In this document: positions 18,091 through 27,098 of the stretch, in pieces
How the letters are laid out: every line of letters starts with the position of its first letter
Numbering within the stretch: the stretch's first letter is position 1
Origin: Bacillus gaemokensis
GTDB lineage: Bacteria; Bacillota; Bacilli; Bacillales; Bacillaceae_G
Direction: 5' to 3'
Assembly: GCF_001590835.1 (NCBI RefSeq)
Contig: NZ_LTAQ01000034.1
Location: 131,185 to 195,184 of the forward strand
Length of the DNA stretch: 64,000 nucleotides
The notes under the pieces: generated by a model
Database searches by the model: none
The model's input: the letters and a program-made list of their open reading frames with translations, nothing else
Told to the model about the DNA's origin: nothing
Translations under genes and position numbers: made by a program

Positions 18091-18590
18091 CGATTAGACT
18101 GTCCTTTTGGAATACTCAAACATTCCCAATCTTTTTCTTTTAACATTTTGCCAATATAAATGATTTGTCCAATATGTAAAGCATAGTGAGCAATCTGTCT
18201 TTCAATTGCTTGTATAACACTATGTGCTTCCCCTCGAATGTATACTTTCTGTAAAAGATGTTGTGAGGTCAAGGTAGCTAGTGTTTGAAAAACATATCCC
18301 CAGCCTTCCTGCCATACTACTAACACTTCTTCTTTTGAAGTATATCTTCCTTCAAACTCGGTATCACGGTTCCGGTCCAACTTTTCACCATCTGTCGTTA
18401 AAAAATCTGTCCATCTTGAACGCATATTACCGTGTAAATGTTTGATTATAATTGCAATACTGTTCGACTCTTCATGAGGTGCCCAACATATTTGTTCATA
18501 TGACAATTGCGAAAGCGTCCGCTCTCCTTGCTTCTGAATCATCTTAAAGTTTGAAATTACGCATTGTAAATATTCGTTTCCAATATCCAC
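18075..18590 (-). CDS. DUF1572 / DinB-like protein
   Basis: This 171-residue protein fits the DinB-superfamily four-helix plan. Candidate metal histidines occur in IIIKHLHGNMRSRW (near residue 50) and IAHYALHIGQIIYIG (near 135-140). DinB-like proteins include thiol-dependent S-transferases using bacillithiol in Bacillus; whether this one is active is not known. Overall length and motif order match DUF1572 members. The gene is convergent with the CxxC membrane protein. Confidence 0.8.
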   Translation of the reverse strand: MDIGNEYLQCVISNFKMIQKQGERTLSQLSYEQICWAPHEESNSIAIIIKHLHGNMRSRWTDFLTTDGEKLDRNRDTEFEGRYTSKEEVLVVWQEGWGYVFQTLATLTSQHLLQKVYIRGEAHSVIQAIERQIAHYALHIGQIIYIGKMLKEKDWECLSIPKGQSNRYLSK

Positions 18591-18608
18591 ACTTCCCCCC
18601 CCTACATG

Positions 18609-18938
18609 TTAACTAATTGGCGTTCCATTCGGTACCTCAATATCAGGTTGCAGCAAAATTACATCCCCCTGCTCCGGGACTCCCCCTAACACAAGTACCT
18701 CTGATTTAAACCCTGCAACACGCTTTGGCGGGAAGTTCACAACAGCAACAACTTGTTTACCAATTAACTCCTCTGGTGTATATCGCTTAGTAATTTGAGC
18801 ACTTGATTGTTTTATACCAAGTTCCCCAAAATCAACTTCTAGCTTAATCGCTGGTACACGCGCTTCTTTAAATTCCTCCGCTTTTCTTATCGTCCCAATT
18901 CGTAAATCCAGTTGTAAAAAATCTTCAAAATTAGCCAT
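18609..18938 (-). CDS. csaA: CsaA, tRNA-binding-domain export chaperone
   Basis: This 109-residue protein starts [17 protein letters not shown] and contains the EMAP/tRNA-binding-domain signature [24 protein letters not shown]. subtilis CsaA (110 residues) binds preproteins and SecA and has an OB fold. Start ATG 18938 follows GGGAGG; an upstream in-frame start would add eight residues not seen in the family. It is monocistronic, downstream of brnQ. Confidence 0.93.
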   Translation of the reverse strand: MANFEDFLQLDLRIGTIRKAEEFKEARVPAIKLEVDFGELGIKQSSAQITKRYTPEELIGKQVVAVVNFPPKRVAGFKSEVLVLGGVPEQGDVILLQPDIEVPNGTPIS

Positions 18939-18990
18939 TTTATCATGCCTCCCAACTATCATTTAGACAAAACATACAAATTTCCTTTTA

Positions 18991-19022
18991 AAAAAAGAAA
19001 GATGCTTAAGCACCTTTCTTTT
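18991..19022 (-). terminator. brnQ terminator
   Basis: An AAAGAAAGGTGC / GCATCTTTCTTT hairpin with a TTAA loop is followed by seven T on the minus strand. It overlaps the last codons of brnQ. Confidence 0.75.
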
Positions 19023-20358
19023 GTAACTCACTTGATTCATTTGATTTATAGAAGAAGAAACCGAGAATTCCACCAATACATGATGGTAATAACCAACCAA
19101 TTCCTTCTTTATATAATGGAAGCATTTCTAATACATTTGAGATTACATCAATCTTTATATTTGCACTTTCTAAGCCATTAAATAGACTAACTAATAATGC
19201 ACCTAAAATTGCACCAATATACACTGTGTTACGTTGTCCAATCCACTTATGGAAATATGACAGTACAATTAGAACAATTGCAACTGGATAAATAATCATT
19301 AACACGGGTAATGTTACCGCAATAAGCTGTGTTAAACCTAAATTTGATACAATTAAACTAAACACACATACCATTGTTACAATTGTTTTATGTGAAAGTT
19401 TTGGAACCAGGTTTGTAAAGAATCCTGCACATGCAGAAGTTAGTCCAACTGAAGTTGTTAAACAAGCAAGTGTAATAACAAGACCTAATAAGACTTTACC
19501 GCTCGTTCCATATAACTCATTTACAACTTTCGTTAAAATAAGACCTCCATTATCAGAAACACCAAGTGATGTACTTGTCGAACCAAGATACGCAAGTGAT
19601 AAATAAATTAACGTTAAACCTAACACAGCAATAATTCCTGATACAATTGTTGTTTTTGCAATTTGCCCGCTCTCTTTTATGCCTTTTGAACGAATGACTT
19701 GTACAACAACTATTCCAAATACAAGTGCACTAATGGCATCCATTGTTAAATAACCTTGGATAAACCCACCGAAGAATGCATTATCTTTATATGCATCTAA
19801 CGGCGTAGCTGGTGCTCCAATTGGATCAATAATTGCTTTTCCAACAATTACAGCAACAATTAATACTAATAACGGAGTAAGAAACTTTCCAAACCAATCA
19901 ACTAGTTTTGATGGATTTAATGATAAGTACCAAGTTATACCAAAGAAAACCGCTGTGTAAAGAAACAGCATGTACCACTCTGAAACCATCGCTTCCGATA
20001 AAAACGGCTTCATTCCCATTTCAAATGAAACTGCTCCTGTACGTGGAATCGCAAAGAATGGTCCAATTGCTAAATAACTAATTAGTGGGAAAACAAATGC
20101 AAATATAGGGTGTACTCTAGAGGATAACGCTTTCAGGTCCCCTTCTACAAAAGCTACAGCAGTTACAGCTAATAGGGGGAGTCCGACTCCTGTTACAAGG
20201 AATCCAATTGTGGCAATCCAAACATTCTCTCCTGCTTGTTGACCTAAAACCGGTGGGAAAATTAAATTTCCTGCTCCTAAAAATAGCGCAAATAGCATCA
20301 AACCGATTGCTACCGTATCTCCTGGCCTTAATCGTCCCTTCATATCTTTATTTTGCAT
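19006..20358 (-). CDS. brnQ: branched-chain amino acid transport protein BrnQ (LIVCS family)
   Basis: This protein of about 450 residues has twelve predicted membrane helices and the family N-terminus GDTVAIGLMLFALFLGAGNLIFPP. It imports Leu, Ile and Val with sodium. The start is uncertain: ATG 20358 and ATG 20343 both lack a strong SD, and an open stretch runs upstream to 20442 with an AGGAGG inside it. I chose 20358 as the outermost ATG that keeps a family-like N-terminus. The upstream 350 bp are gene-free; I see no T-box there. Confidence 0.9.
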   Translation of the reverse strand: MQNKDMKGRLRPGDTVAIGLMLFALFLGAGNLIFPPVLGQQAGENVWIATIGFLVTGVGLPLLAVTAVAFVEGDLKALSSRVHPIFAFVFPLISYLAIGPFFAIPRTGAVSFEMGMKPFLSEAMVSEWYMLFLYTAVFFGITWYLSLNPSKLVDWFGKFLTPLLVLIVAVIVGKAIIDPIGAPATPLDAYKDNAFFGGFIQGYLTMDAISALVFGIVVVQVIRSKGIKESGQIAKTTIVSGIIAVLGLTLIYLSLAYLGSTSTSLGVSDNGGLILTKVVNELYGTSGKVLLGLVITLACLTTSVGLTSACAGFFTNLVPKLSHKTIVTMVCVFSLIVSNLGLTQLIAVTLPVLMIIYPVAIVLIVLSYFHKWIGQRNTVYIGAILGALLVSLFNGLESANIKIDVISNVLEMLPLYKEGIGWLLPSCIGGILGFFFYKSNESSELQKKGA

Positions 20359-20442
20359 AGCACGTTCTTTATTGTTTATCTCTTTTTCACAATATGCTAT
20401 GCATCCTCCTCTCTGCTCATGATGATAATGTATACCCCTCAA

Positions 20443-20770
20443 AAAGCAATGTCTTTCTCTGTAATTTCTCCATTTCCCCTTTTTCTTACTTTAATTAATA
20501 ATTTTTTATTTTTGATTTTTTTGAATATTTAAATCATTAGAGTGTTATACCATGGAGTTAACTTGTCAGACCTCTTTACTTTTGTCACACATATAGTAAC
20601 ACATTTAGTTGAAAAATAGAAACATATTTTTTATATGGAATTTTTTGAAAAACAAAATAGTATATACTTATTTTGTTCATTTTTATTCTTTTAGGAAAGT
20701 ATCTCTAAAGAAAACTTCTACACGTCTAACTTGTTATCCTAAGATAACTCTTCTTTTGTTTGTATACGCT
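20443..20770. other. AT-rich intergenic region without a recognisable gene
   Basis: This gap lies between brnQ and the CBS-domain gene. I found no T-box signature, no strong promoter pair and no conserved short gene in it. Confidence 0.5.
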
Positions 20771-20804
20771 AAAAAGACCATCTAAATTATATAGATGGCC
20801 TTTT
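20771..20804 (-). terminator. terminator of the CBS-domain gene
   Basis: A GGCCATCTA / TAGATGGTC stem is followed by TTTTT on the minus strand, starting about 5 bp after the stop codon. Confidence 0.8.
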
Positions 20805-20808
20805 CACT

Positions 20809-21456
20809 TTATTCTATTATTTCCACTTCTCGCGGATTATTCATTTTTTCTACATATACAACACGAAATCCATGATCTTCTAAATCTTTTAGCAAGAAAT
20901 CTAATTCTTCTGATTTAAATTCTTCACCTAACGTAAACATAATTCTACGTACTAACAACGCATTATTATCAAATGTCATCAAGCTTTGAATACCACTATA
21001 TTTTTTCAAAACTGTAGATAATTTTTGAATGGCCCCATTATAGTCTTGCGTTCCAACCATGACGGAGTAAACACTAGAATGAACACCCCACGCATCTTCT
21101 AATAGCTCAAACACCTTTTTATGAGTTAAAATCCCAAGGAATATTCCCTTTTCATCGACTACAGACAAATATGGTAACTTCTTAATCGTAAAGAACACTT
21201 TAAAGAAAGAAGAATCTTCTCTCACATAACCCTCTTTATCATTTAACAATTGTAATAAATTATCTTCTAATGATCCTTTATATTCTAAAATATCTACTTT
21301 GTATACATTTCCTAAAAATTCCTCCTGCTTTTCATCTAAAACCGGGACACAACGATAACCTGTTTTATTTAAATGATCCAATGCTTCACCTATTGTAAAT
21401 GAAGCTGAACAAAATAATACTTCTCTTTTTGGCACATAGTTTCCTTTTATCCTCAT
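20809..21456 (-). CDS. CBS-domain protein
   Basis: This 215-residue soluble protein has a pair of CBS motifs. The first is around residues 5-70 (GYRCVPVLDEKQEEFLGNVYKVDIL), the second around 75-125 (LPYLSVVDEKGIFLGILTHKKVFELL). A further C-terminal domain of about 85 residues is unassigned. CBS pairs bind adenosine nucleotides, and small Bacillus CBS proteins such as DarB sense cyclic di-AMP, but this protein is longer and its ligand is unknown. It appears monocistronic. Confidence 0.85.
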   Translation of the reverse strand: MRIKGNYVPKREVLFCSASFTIGEALDHLNKTGYRCVPVLDEKQEEFLGNVYKVDILEYKGSLEDNLLQLLNDKEGYVREDSSFFKVFFTIKKLPYLSVVDEKGIFLGILTHKKVFELLEDAWGVHSSVYSVMVGTQDYNGAIQKLSTVLKKYSGIQSLMTFDNNALLVRRIMFTLGEEFKSEELDFLLKDLEDHGFRVVYVEKMNNPREVEIIE

Positions 21457-21615
21457 AAAAAGCCTCCTTATGTTAAAATACTTTCTGTGCCATAACTATA
21501 TTATATTTTCTGAAAAAAATAAATGATTTATTTTATTTTTCTGAAAATTATCTATATTCTTGTCATAATTTATTCATGAATGATTCACTTTTATGATATG
21601 AAACAACTTTCTATT

Positions 21616-22254
21616 TCATTGCTTAAACGTATTATCATAAGGACCTAATTGCTTACTAGAAAAGTTATAAATAGATTTTTTATTTTTCATCATCATATTC
21701 CCTCTAACGATAAAGAGGTACGTAGCAATAACAAAATAAATTGTCCCTAAAATCCAATCCAGTACCGTAACCAAATCATTAGAAATAATATAATTCATAT
21801 ATGCACCTCCCACAGGAATATGCAATAATACAACTGCTCCTAAACCAGGATTATATATTGTTTTAGCTTTCCTATTAGCAAAAACACCGTGCCAAATAAA
21901 TTGAAAAAAACCCATAAAAACAGGTGCCATACCCAGCCATATCACATTTTGAAAAAAGATGGGAAGAAGATAAAACAAATACGCAATCAAAATATTTACA
22001 ATCATAGCAGACTGCGTATTTAATGGATAGCGATCTGGCATATCACTCTTAAATATAACAACATTGAAAAGACCGGCAAAATATCCCGGCCAACGATATT
22101 CTTCAAATTGATGCAACAAAATTGCTACAAAACTTAGCAATAAAAACACTTGTATTTTAGATACTTCTCCCCAACTCACAAATAAGTAGAGACATACACC
22201 AACGGCCACTACTGCTCCTATATCATACCAATGCTTTCTAAAAAAATTCATCAT
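21616..22254 (-). CDS. HXXEE-domain membrane protein
   Basis: This 212-residue protein has about six hydrophobic segments and the defining HQFEEYRWPGY motif near residue 48, plus a second conserved His in FQFIWHGVF and one in LLHIPVG. These polar residues inside membrane helices define the HXXEE family, whose function is unknown. Start ATG 22254 follows GGTGGGTGAT. Its 5' end lies 32 bp from the left 15-bp repeat that borders the FAD/MFS module. Confidence 0.8.
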   Translation of the reverse strand: MMNFFRKHWYDIGAVVAVGVCLYLFVSWGEVSKIQVFLLLSFVAILLHQFEEYRWPGYFAGLFNVVIFKSDMPDRYPLNTQSAMIVNILIAYLFYLLPIFFQNVIWLGMAPVFMGFFQFIWHGVFANRKAKTIYNPGLGAVVLLHIPVGGAYMNYIISNDLVTVLDWILGTIYFVIATYLFIVRGNMMMKNKKSIYNFSSKQLGPYDNTFKQ

Positions 22255-22360
22255 TTCTATCACCCACCATCTCAAATTTCATAAATTTGCAACACCCTCA
22301 TTAAAACTATTTTATTTGTAAATCTTCTATATTGAGAAAGTTTTTACGAGTAGAAAGTCA

Positions 22361-22389
22361 TTTACAACTTTGCCCTAAGGTTATATAAT
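22361..22389 (+). promoter_or_regulatory. SigA-type promoter of the FAD/MFS operon
   Basis: TTTACA (22361-22366) and TATAAT (22384-22389) are separated by 17 bp. The start codon is 66 bp downstream of the -10 box. Confidence 0.65.
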
Positions 22390-22454
22390 TTGTTTCATAC
22401 AAAAAAGTTTACCTGAGGAAACAAAATGGGATTCAGCTAAATTAGGAGGTTATT

Positions 22455-23984
22455 ATGAGTCAATCTAATAGGTCTATAGCTATTATCGGTAGTGGTGCAG
22501 CAGGTGTTTCATTATTACATTATCTCACAGTAAATCTCAATAAAAGTAATGAATCAAAGCCCCCAATAAGTATTACTATATATGAAAGAGAGGCTTCTAT
22601 TGGTCCAGGTATCGCTTATCGAGATGATTGTAGTTCGTTATTGCTAAATAGGGATTCTAAGCAGATGTCTGTTATGGTGGAGAAACCTAATCATTTTTGG
22701 GAGTGGTATAAAAGTAAATACAGAATGGTTTTTGAACAAGAAGAATTTCTGCCTAGAAGTTTATTTGGAGAATACTTAAAGAATGTTTTTGAAAAAAGTA
22801 TTCAAAGAGCTTTAAGGAAAAATGTTAGAGTTAGTATTAAATATAATGAGGTAGCAAGTGTATTAAAAACGGATAAAAAATATATTATTACGACAAGTGA
22901 TGAGGAAACGAAAGAGTTTGATCAAGTCTTACTATGTATAGGAAGCACAAGATTAAATGATTTTTACAATCTGAATGGGAAATCACAATTTATCTATAAC
23001 CCTTATCCTTTTAAAGAAACTATGTCAATCATACCGAAGAATTCCAAAATTGCTATTTTAGGATCTAGTTTAACAGCTATAGATATCTGTTTAGCTCTTA
23101 AAGAGAATGAATATGTGGGAAAACTGGATATGTTATCTAGAAGGGGAGAGCTTCCTTCTGTTAGAGGAGAAATTAAACCATATAAGCTTAAGTATTTAAC
23201 TCGTGATTCACTAATTCAGCTACTTTTGAGTGGAAATGGGAAAATTACATTAAAAGATATTGCTAGACTCATAAAAGAAGAGTTTAACGTACTACATTTA
23301 GAGTGGAAATATATATTTTCACCTAGTTATAAAGATACAAATATAAAAAAAAGATTAGAAACAGAGATAAGAAATAGTAAAATGCAGGGATCGTGGCAGT
23401 CTATATTGTTATCGATGAATGAAATAATTGAAGAATACTGGCATTTTTTAAATGAGAAAGATAAAAAACTCTACCTTGATAAATATGATAGTATTTTTCA
23501 GAGTAGAAGAAATCCAATGCCTTTAACTAATGCAATTAAAATACTAAAATTTATGAATGACGGGCAACTATTAATAAGGAAAGGGATTACACATATTAAT
23601 TGTCAAAAAGATCACACGTTTTGTGCTCAATTCAATAATGGAGAGTATGTAAATTATGACTGGATTATTAATGCAACTGGACCGACTAAAAATCTGAACA
23701 AATTATGTGGAAGCAAGTTAGTTGAGTCATTGATCAGAAATGGTTATGCAGTAACTGATACTTATGGTGGCTTAAAAACTGAATTTAGCTCAGGTGCTTT
23801 AATTGGACAAAATGGTGAATTGGATAAAAGATTAAGAGCTTTAGGTCATATAACTTGTGGAACTTATTATTACACAAGCTCGATGGAAATGATTGCAAAA
23901 CACGCTAAAGCGATAGCAGAAGATATTTCTAAGCTAGTTAATAAATCTCTACAAGAAGATAAGAAGGCTGTAAATTTAAATTAA
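22455..23984 (+). CDS. FAD/NAD(P)-binding oxidoreductase (NAD_binding_9 type)
   Basis: This 509-residue protein has two dinucleotide-binding motifs: IIGSGAAGVSLLHYL (GSGAAG at residues 12-17) and IAILGSSLTAIDICLAL (203-208). It also has a C-terminal WIINATGPTKN typical of flavin monooxygenase-like folds. It resembles the poorly characterised YdhS-type family. ATG follows AGGAGG. The downstream MFS exporter starts 15 bp later, so an enzyme-plus-exporter pair is likely, perhaps acting on one small molecule. The substrate is unknown. Confidence 0.8.
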   Translation: MSQSNRSIAIIGSGAAGVSLLHYLTVNLNKSNESKPPISITIYEREASIGPGIAYRDDCSSLLLNRDSKQMSVMVEKPNHFWEWYKSKYRMVFEQEEFLPRSLFGEYLKNVFEKSIQRALRKNVRVSIKYNEVASVLKTDKKYIITTSDEETKEFDQVLLCIGSTRLNDFYNLNGKSQFIYNPYPFKETMSIIPKNSKIAILGSSLTAIDICLALKENEYVGKLDMLSRRGELPSVRGEIKPYKLKYLTRDSLIQLLLSGNGKITLKDIARLIKEEFNVLHLEWKYIFSPSYKDTNIKKRLETEIRNSKMQGSWQSILLSMNEIIEEYWHFLNEKDKKLYLDKYDSIFQSRRNPMPLTNAIKILKFMNDGQLLIRKGITHINCQKDHTFCAQFNNGEYVNYDWIINATGPTKNLNKLCGSKLVESLIRNGYAVTDTYGGLKTEFSSGALIGQNGELDKRLRALGHITCGTYYYTSSMEMIAKHAKAIAEDISKLVNKSLQEDKKAVNLN

Positions 23985-23999
23985 ACAGGAGTTATAAAA

Positions 24000-25247
24000 A
24001 TGAAACAAAAAAATCACTCTTTGCTTATTTTTATTTTGATCACACTTGTATGCATCCCGCAAGCATCTATTGGATTGTATATTCCTTCTTTACCGCATAT
24101 GGTTAAGGCACTACATACAAATAGTAATGAGTTACAATTTACGTTAAGTATATATATGATTGGTTATGCTTTTTCAACGTTAGTATGTGGCATTCTTTCA
24201 GATAGGTATGGAAGAAAACCTGTGTTACTAGCTGGTTTGAGTATATATTTAATTGCTACGTTACTTTGTTTAACAGCAAGTAGTGTATATGTGTTAATTA
24301 TTGGGCGCTTTTTGCAGGCTCTTGGTGGATGTTGTGGAACTGTGCTAGCTCGGGTAATCGCAAAAGATACTTTTGAAAATAAAGATCAAATTCGAATATT
24401 AACTTATTTATCGACTGCAATTGCTATTACCCCAGCAATTGCTCCAATTCTTGGTGGCTATTTAGAATTTTACTTCACATGGAAATCTGGTTTCTTAATT
24501 TTAAGCTTCATCTCTTTCATGGCTTTGTTGCTTTGTATGTTCGGATTGAAAGAAACAAATGAACATAAGGATTTAAGTGCTACAAATTTTTTCACAATAG
24601 CAAAAAATTATAAGCATCTTTTAACTCATAGGCTGTTTTTGACCTATAGCATATCTATTGGTCTCGCATGGTGTGCTTATTATTCTTTTATACAATCATC
24701 TTCTTTTGTATTTCAAGATATTTTTAAAGTAACACCTATTGTATATGGTGGTATGTATGCAATAGTAATTTTAGGTTATATTTTGGGTACTACATTTACT
24801 AGAAGGTATTCTAATAAGATTGGAATCAATAATGTAATTATGTATGAAAGCTTACTTGCACTAGGTGCAGCAATAGTAATGTTATTTGTTATGTATGTTA
24901 ATAACAGTGCATTGATAGGTATTTTACTGCCTATGGCTATACTTATGATAGGAGTTGGTGGTATTTTTCCTGCATGTCAAGCAGCGGTTATGCAGCCTTT
25001 TGTTCATATTGCTGGAACTGCATCTGGATTGTTTTTCTTTATCCAAATGATTTTTGGTGCAATTTGCGGATTAATTCTTGGTAGTTTTCATGTTCATTCT
25101 CAAGCACCAATGGTAGTTACGATTACTTTTTCTTGTAGTTTATTAGTTTTAGTTTTTTATTCACTTGTTTGGAAGGATTCTAAACATAGTCCAATTTATA
25201 ATGCGGAAAAATATACTGAATACAGCCAATATAAAGAAAAAAACTAG
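24000..25247 (+). CDS. MFS multidrug exporter, Bcr/CflA-like
   Basis: This 415-residue protein has twelve predicted helices, the loop 2-3 motif GILSDRYGRKPVLLAG and the motif C-like stretch LGGYLEFYFTWKSGF. These fit the Bcr/CflA drug:H+ antiporter branch (DHA1). ACAGGAGTT precedes the ATG, which lies 15 bp after the flavoprotein gene. Context suggests export of a product or substrate of that enzyme, or resistance to it. It ends 32 bp before the right 15-bp repeat, so the whole operon sits within the bordered module. Confidence 0.85.
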   Translation: MKQKNHSLLIFILITLVCIPQASIGLYIPSLPHMVKALHTNSNELQFTLSIYMIGYAFSTLVCGILSDRYGRKPVLLAGLSIYLIATLLCLTASSVYVLIIGRFLQALGGCCGTVLARVIAKDTFENKDQIRILTYLSTAIAITPAIAPILGGYLEFYFTWKSGFLILSFISFMALLLCMFGLKETNEHKDLSATNFFTIAKNYKHLLTHRLFLTYSISIGLAWCAYYSFIQSSSFVFQDIFKVTPIVYGGMYAIVILGYILGTTFTRRYSNKIGINNVIMYESLLALGAAIVMLFVMYVNNSALIGILLPMAILMIGVGGIFPACQAAVMQPFVHIAGTASGLFFFIQMIFGAICGLILGSFHVHSQAPMVVTITFSCSLLVLVFYSLVWKDSKHSPIYNAEKYTEYSQYKEKN

Positions 25248-25353
25248 ATTTATTCAAATAAAAAAACACCTTAGTTTATTGAGGGTGTTGCAAAACTAAA
25301 CTAAGTATTCATTATTATGAATCAGTAAAACTAGTTGAACATGCAATAAATAG

Positions 25354-25570
25354 GGTTCTGGTGCAAAAAAGCGAAAACTCTTGCAAAGAGTCTTTTAAAC
25401 TTTTTCATACTGATACTATTATTCTAAAAGGACAGACTTTCCAAGGGGAGAAGTCTGTCCAAAAACAAATACAGTTAATCGCTCAGCTCTTCTGCCTTAC
25501 CGCATAGTAGTAGATTTCGTTAGGAATCTACACCGCTATTTCTAGTCCACATATTATTTGCACCAGAACC
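25354..25570. mobile_element. MITE-like element with IS6-type 14-bp terminal inverted repeats
   Basis: GGTTCTGGTGCAAA (25354-25367) and its exact complement (25557-25570) bound 217 bp without a transposase. The ends closely resemble IS6-family termini (GGTTCTGTTGCAAA type). Flanks share ATAAA next to both ends, a possible decayed target duplication. The interior has two strong hairpins: GGACAGACTT/AAGTCTGTCC (about 25430-25460) and GTAGATT/AATCTAC (about 25508-25530). It may be a structured, non-autonomous element. Confidence 0.65.
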
Positions 25571-25842
25571 ATAAAAGCACGTTACTATTCTCATTAACAT
25601 AAGAGCATAGTCTAAATCCTTAAGTTGATGGATGTGGGGCGGTACCCCATATTGTTTTATTCTTTCATCCCAGATACATGTAAAAATAGGTCATAGAATG
25701 TATTTTATTTTCGTCAAGTGCTGTTTTGAATGCAAAGTAAATGCACCTCTTTAGCCAGCTTAACACATAAGAGAGTTTTAGATTTATATTAAGGGATTTT
25801 GAATGTAACGTAGCGAAAAGGAGTTTGTATTAGATTACTTGT
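25571..25842. other. gene-free stretch with an IS231-like end
   Basis: CCATCAACTTAAGGA (minus strand, about 25618-25631) resembles the inner part of IS231-type terminal repeats, and a GGTACC-centred palindrome follows at 25636-25648. No partner end was found nearby. Short open stretches here have no ribosome site and look like decayed coding DNA. Confidence 0.35.
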
Positions 25843-27036
25843 TTAATTTTTTGAACCTAACACTTTAAAGTCATAAGCATAAATTGACTTTCCTCCCCGG
25901 ACAGAATTAACAATTTCCTCCATCCCTGTAACTTCAGTTTCTTTAATTTTCTTACCGTTTTTTAAAGAATAATTTTCCATATAATATTTGTTTTTTCGAT
26001 TTGCATCGTAGCGTAATACATATAATTGATCACCTTTGAAAAATGTTTGTTCATTGTATCTAACACCATCAGTTACATGATAGTCAATCTTAAATTTAAT
26101 ATTCACTGAATTTGTCTGTGTATTAAACGTAGTAACTTCACCTAGGCCATTTATAAAATATAGTTCATTGTTATATAGATATGCGGAATTATTTTTTGTA
26201 AAAGGTATTGAAGCTGTAGAGTCTTCTTCGGAAGACATCAAAATTAATTCTTGTTTTAATGTTGTTTTATCAATACGTAACAAATAGACTTTTCCTTTAA
26301 CCGTACTATCATTTTCAACTAAAACATTATAATAAAACTTTGAATCACTTAACACAGAAGAATAACTAGAATATGACATATTTTTATCTAAATCAATTGC
26401 TCTAACATCTTCAATCTTCATCTTTAAATCATTGAATGTGAGCTTTTTTAAACTGTATTCTTTTTTATCTATATCTTCAGTTATGATCAAAACAGTCTCT
26501 TCATCCACCCCTGAACTCATAAGATAATGTGGAATATTCCCTTTATGAATACCTTTTTTATTACCATATACAACGTTTGAGTTATATCCTCCAGTTTCAA
26601 TATTATTTCCAGAATTATAAATGTTTACAAACAAGTCATTTTTCTTTAAATAGACCCTCTGATCACCTGTATGTTGATATTTCACCTTAAAATCTCTAAA
26701 GTTCTCTCCTACAATCTTAAGCCTATTCTTACTCTCTAATAAAAGTTCTTTTTTATTCTCAGATACACCTATACCACCAAGTTCTAAACCATTCATTTTA
26801 TAACCTCTTGCTTTCCCGTTCTCATCGATAAACACCGCAAAACTAATACCCTGACCGTCCATATCTTGATCAGCAGTAGAAGAAAGGTATACCACAGCTT
26901 GTTTATCCTTCAAAAAATCTTTTTTTTGAATATCCTCCTCAGATATTAAATCCACATTTGAGTTACTGAAAAAGAAAAAATAGACTAAAGCTGTAATCAA
27001 GATTATACCTAAAATAACAAATAATAGTTTTTTCAT
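25843..27036 (-). CDS. membrane-anchored extracytoplasmic protein, unknown
   Basis: This 397-residue protein has an N-terminal membrane anchor (residues 4-24) and a long exported region. The exported part is rich in short beta strands and repeated Lys/Asn/Tyr motifs (VYLLRIDKTTLK, LYNNELYFINGLGEVTTFN, LYVLRYDANRKN). This pattern suggests a beta-propeller-like fold, which I infer and cannot prove. It lies 62 bp downstream of a secreted cysteine-protease-like gene on the same strand, with a terminator between them. No family recognised. Confidence 0.65.
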   Translation of the reverse strand: MKKLLFVILGIILITALVYFFFFSNSNVDLISEEDIQKKDFLKDKQAVVYLSSTADQDMDGQGISFAVFIDENGKARGYKMNGLELGGIGVSENKKELLLESKNRLKIVGENFRDFKVKYQHTGDQRVYLKKNDLFVNIYNSGNNIETGGYNSNVVYGNKKGIHKGNIPHYLMSSGVDEETVLIITEDIDKKEYSLKKLTFNDLKMKIEDVRAIDLDKNMSYSSYSSVLSDSKFYYNVLVENDSTVKGKVYLLRIDKTTLKQELILMSSEEDSTASIPFTKNNSAYLYNNELYFINGLGEVTTFNTQTNSVNIKFKIDYHVTDGVRYNEQTFFKGDQLYVLRYDANRKNKYYMENYSLKNGKKIKETEVTGMEEIVNSVRGGKSIYAYDFKVLGSKN

Positions 27037-27060
27037 TATGATATATTCCTTTCTTACAAG

Positions 27061-27094
27061 AAGAAGTGCAACAAATTGTTTCGTTGCACTTCTT
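27061..27094 (-). terminator. terminator after the secreted permuted papain-like gene
   Basis: AGAAGTGCAAC and GTTGCACTTCT form an 11-bp perfect stem 6 bp after the stop codon, ahead of a TTCTT tract on the minus strand. Confidence 0.7.
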
Positions 27095-27098
27095 TCTA

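Larger units (their letters stand above)
22286..25294. mobile_element. putative mobile cassette bordered by 15-bp perfect inverted repeats
   Basis: TTTGCAACACCCTCA at 22286-22300 is repeated exactly in inverted orientation at 25280-25294. The similarity continues inward imperfectly for a few more bases. The 3.0-kb interior holds one promoter, a FAD/NAD(P)-binding enzyme and an MFS exporter, and no transposase. The ends resemble insertion-sequence termini of the TGTTGCAAA type. No clear target duplication is visible. The interpretation as a non-autonomous cassette is inference; the repeat itself is seen. Confidence 0.6.

Noticed and set aside
20443-20770. Possible T-box or other leucine-responsive leader before brnQ
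   Set aside because: No T-box core (GGTGGNACC type) and no leader terminator were found on the minus strand.
25520-25675. Open minus-strand stretch of about 50 codons (IWDERIKQYGVPPH..., ending NSGVDS) crossing the right end of the MITE-like element
   Set aside because: No start codon with a ribosome site, and no continuous upstream frame. It may be decayed coding DNA, but the 14-bp terminal repeat explains the end better.
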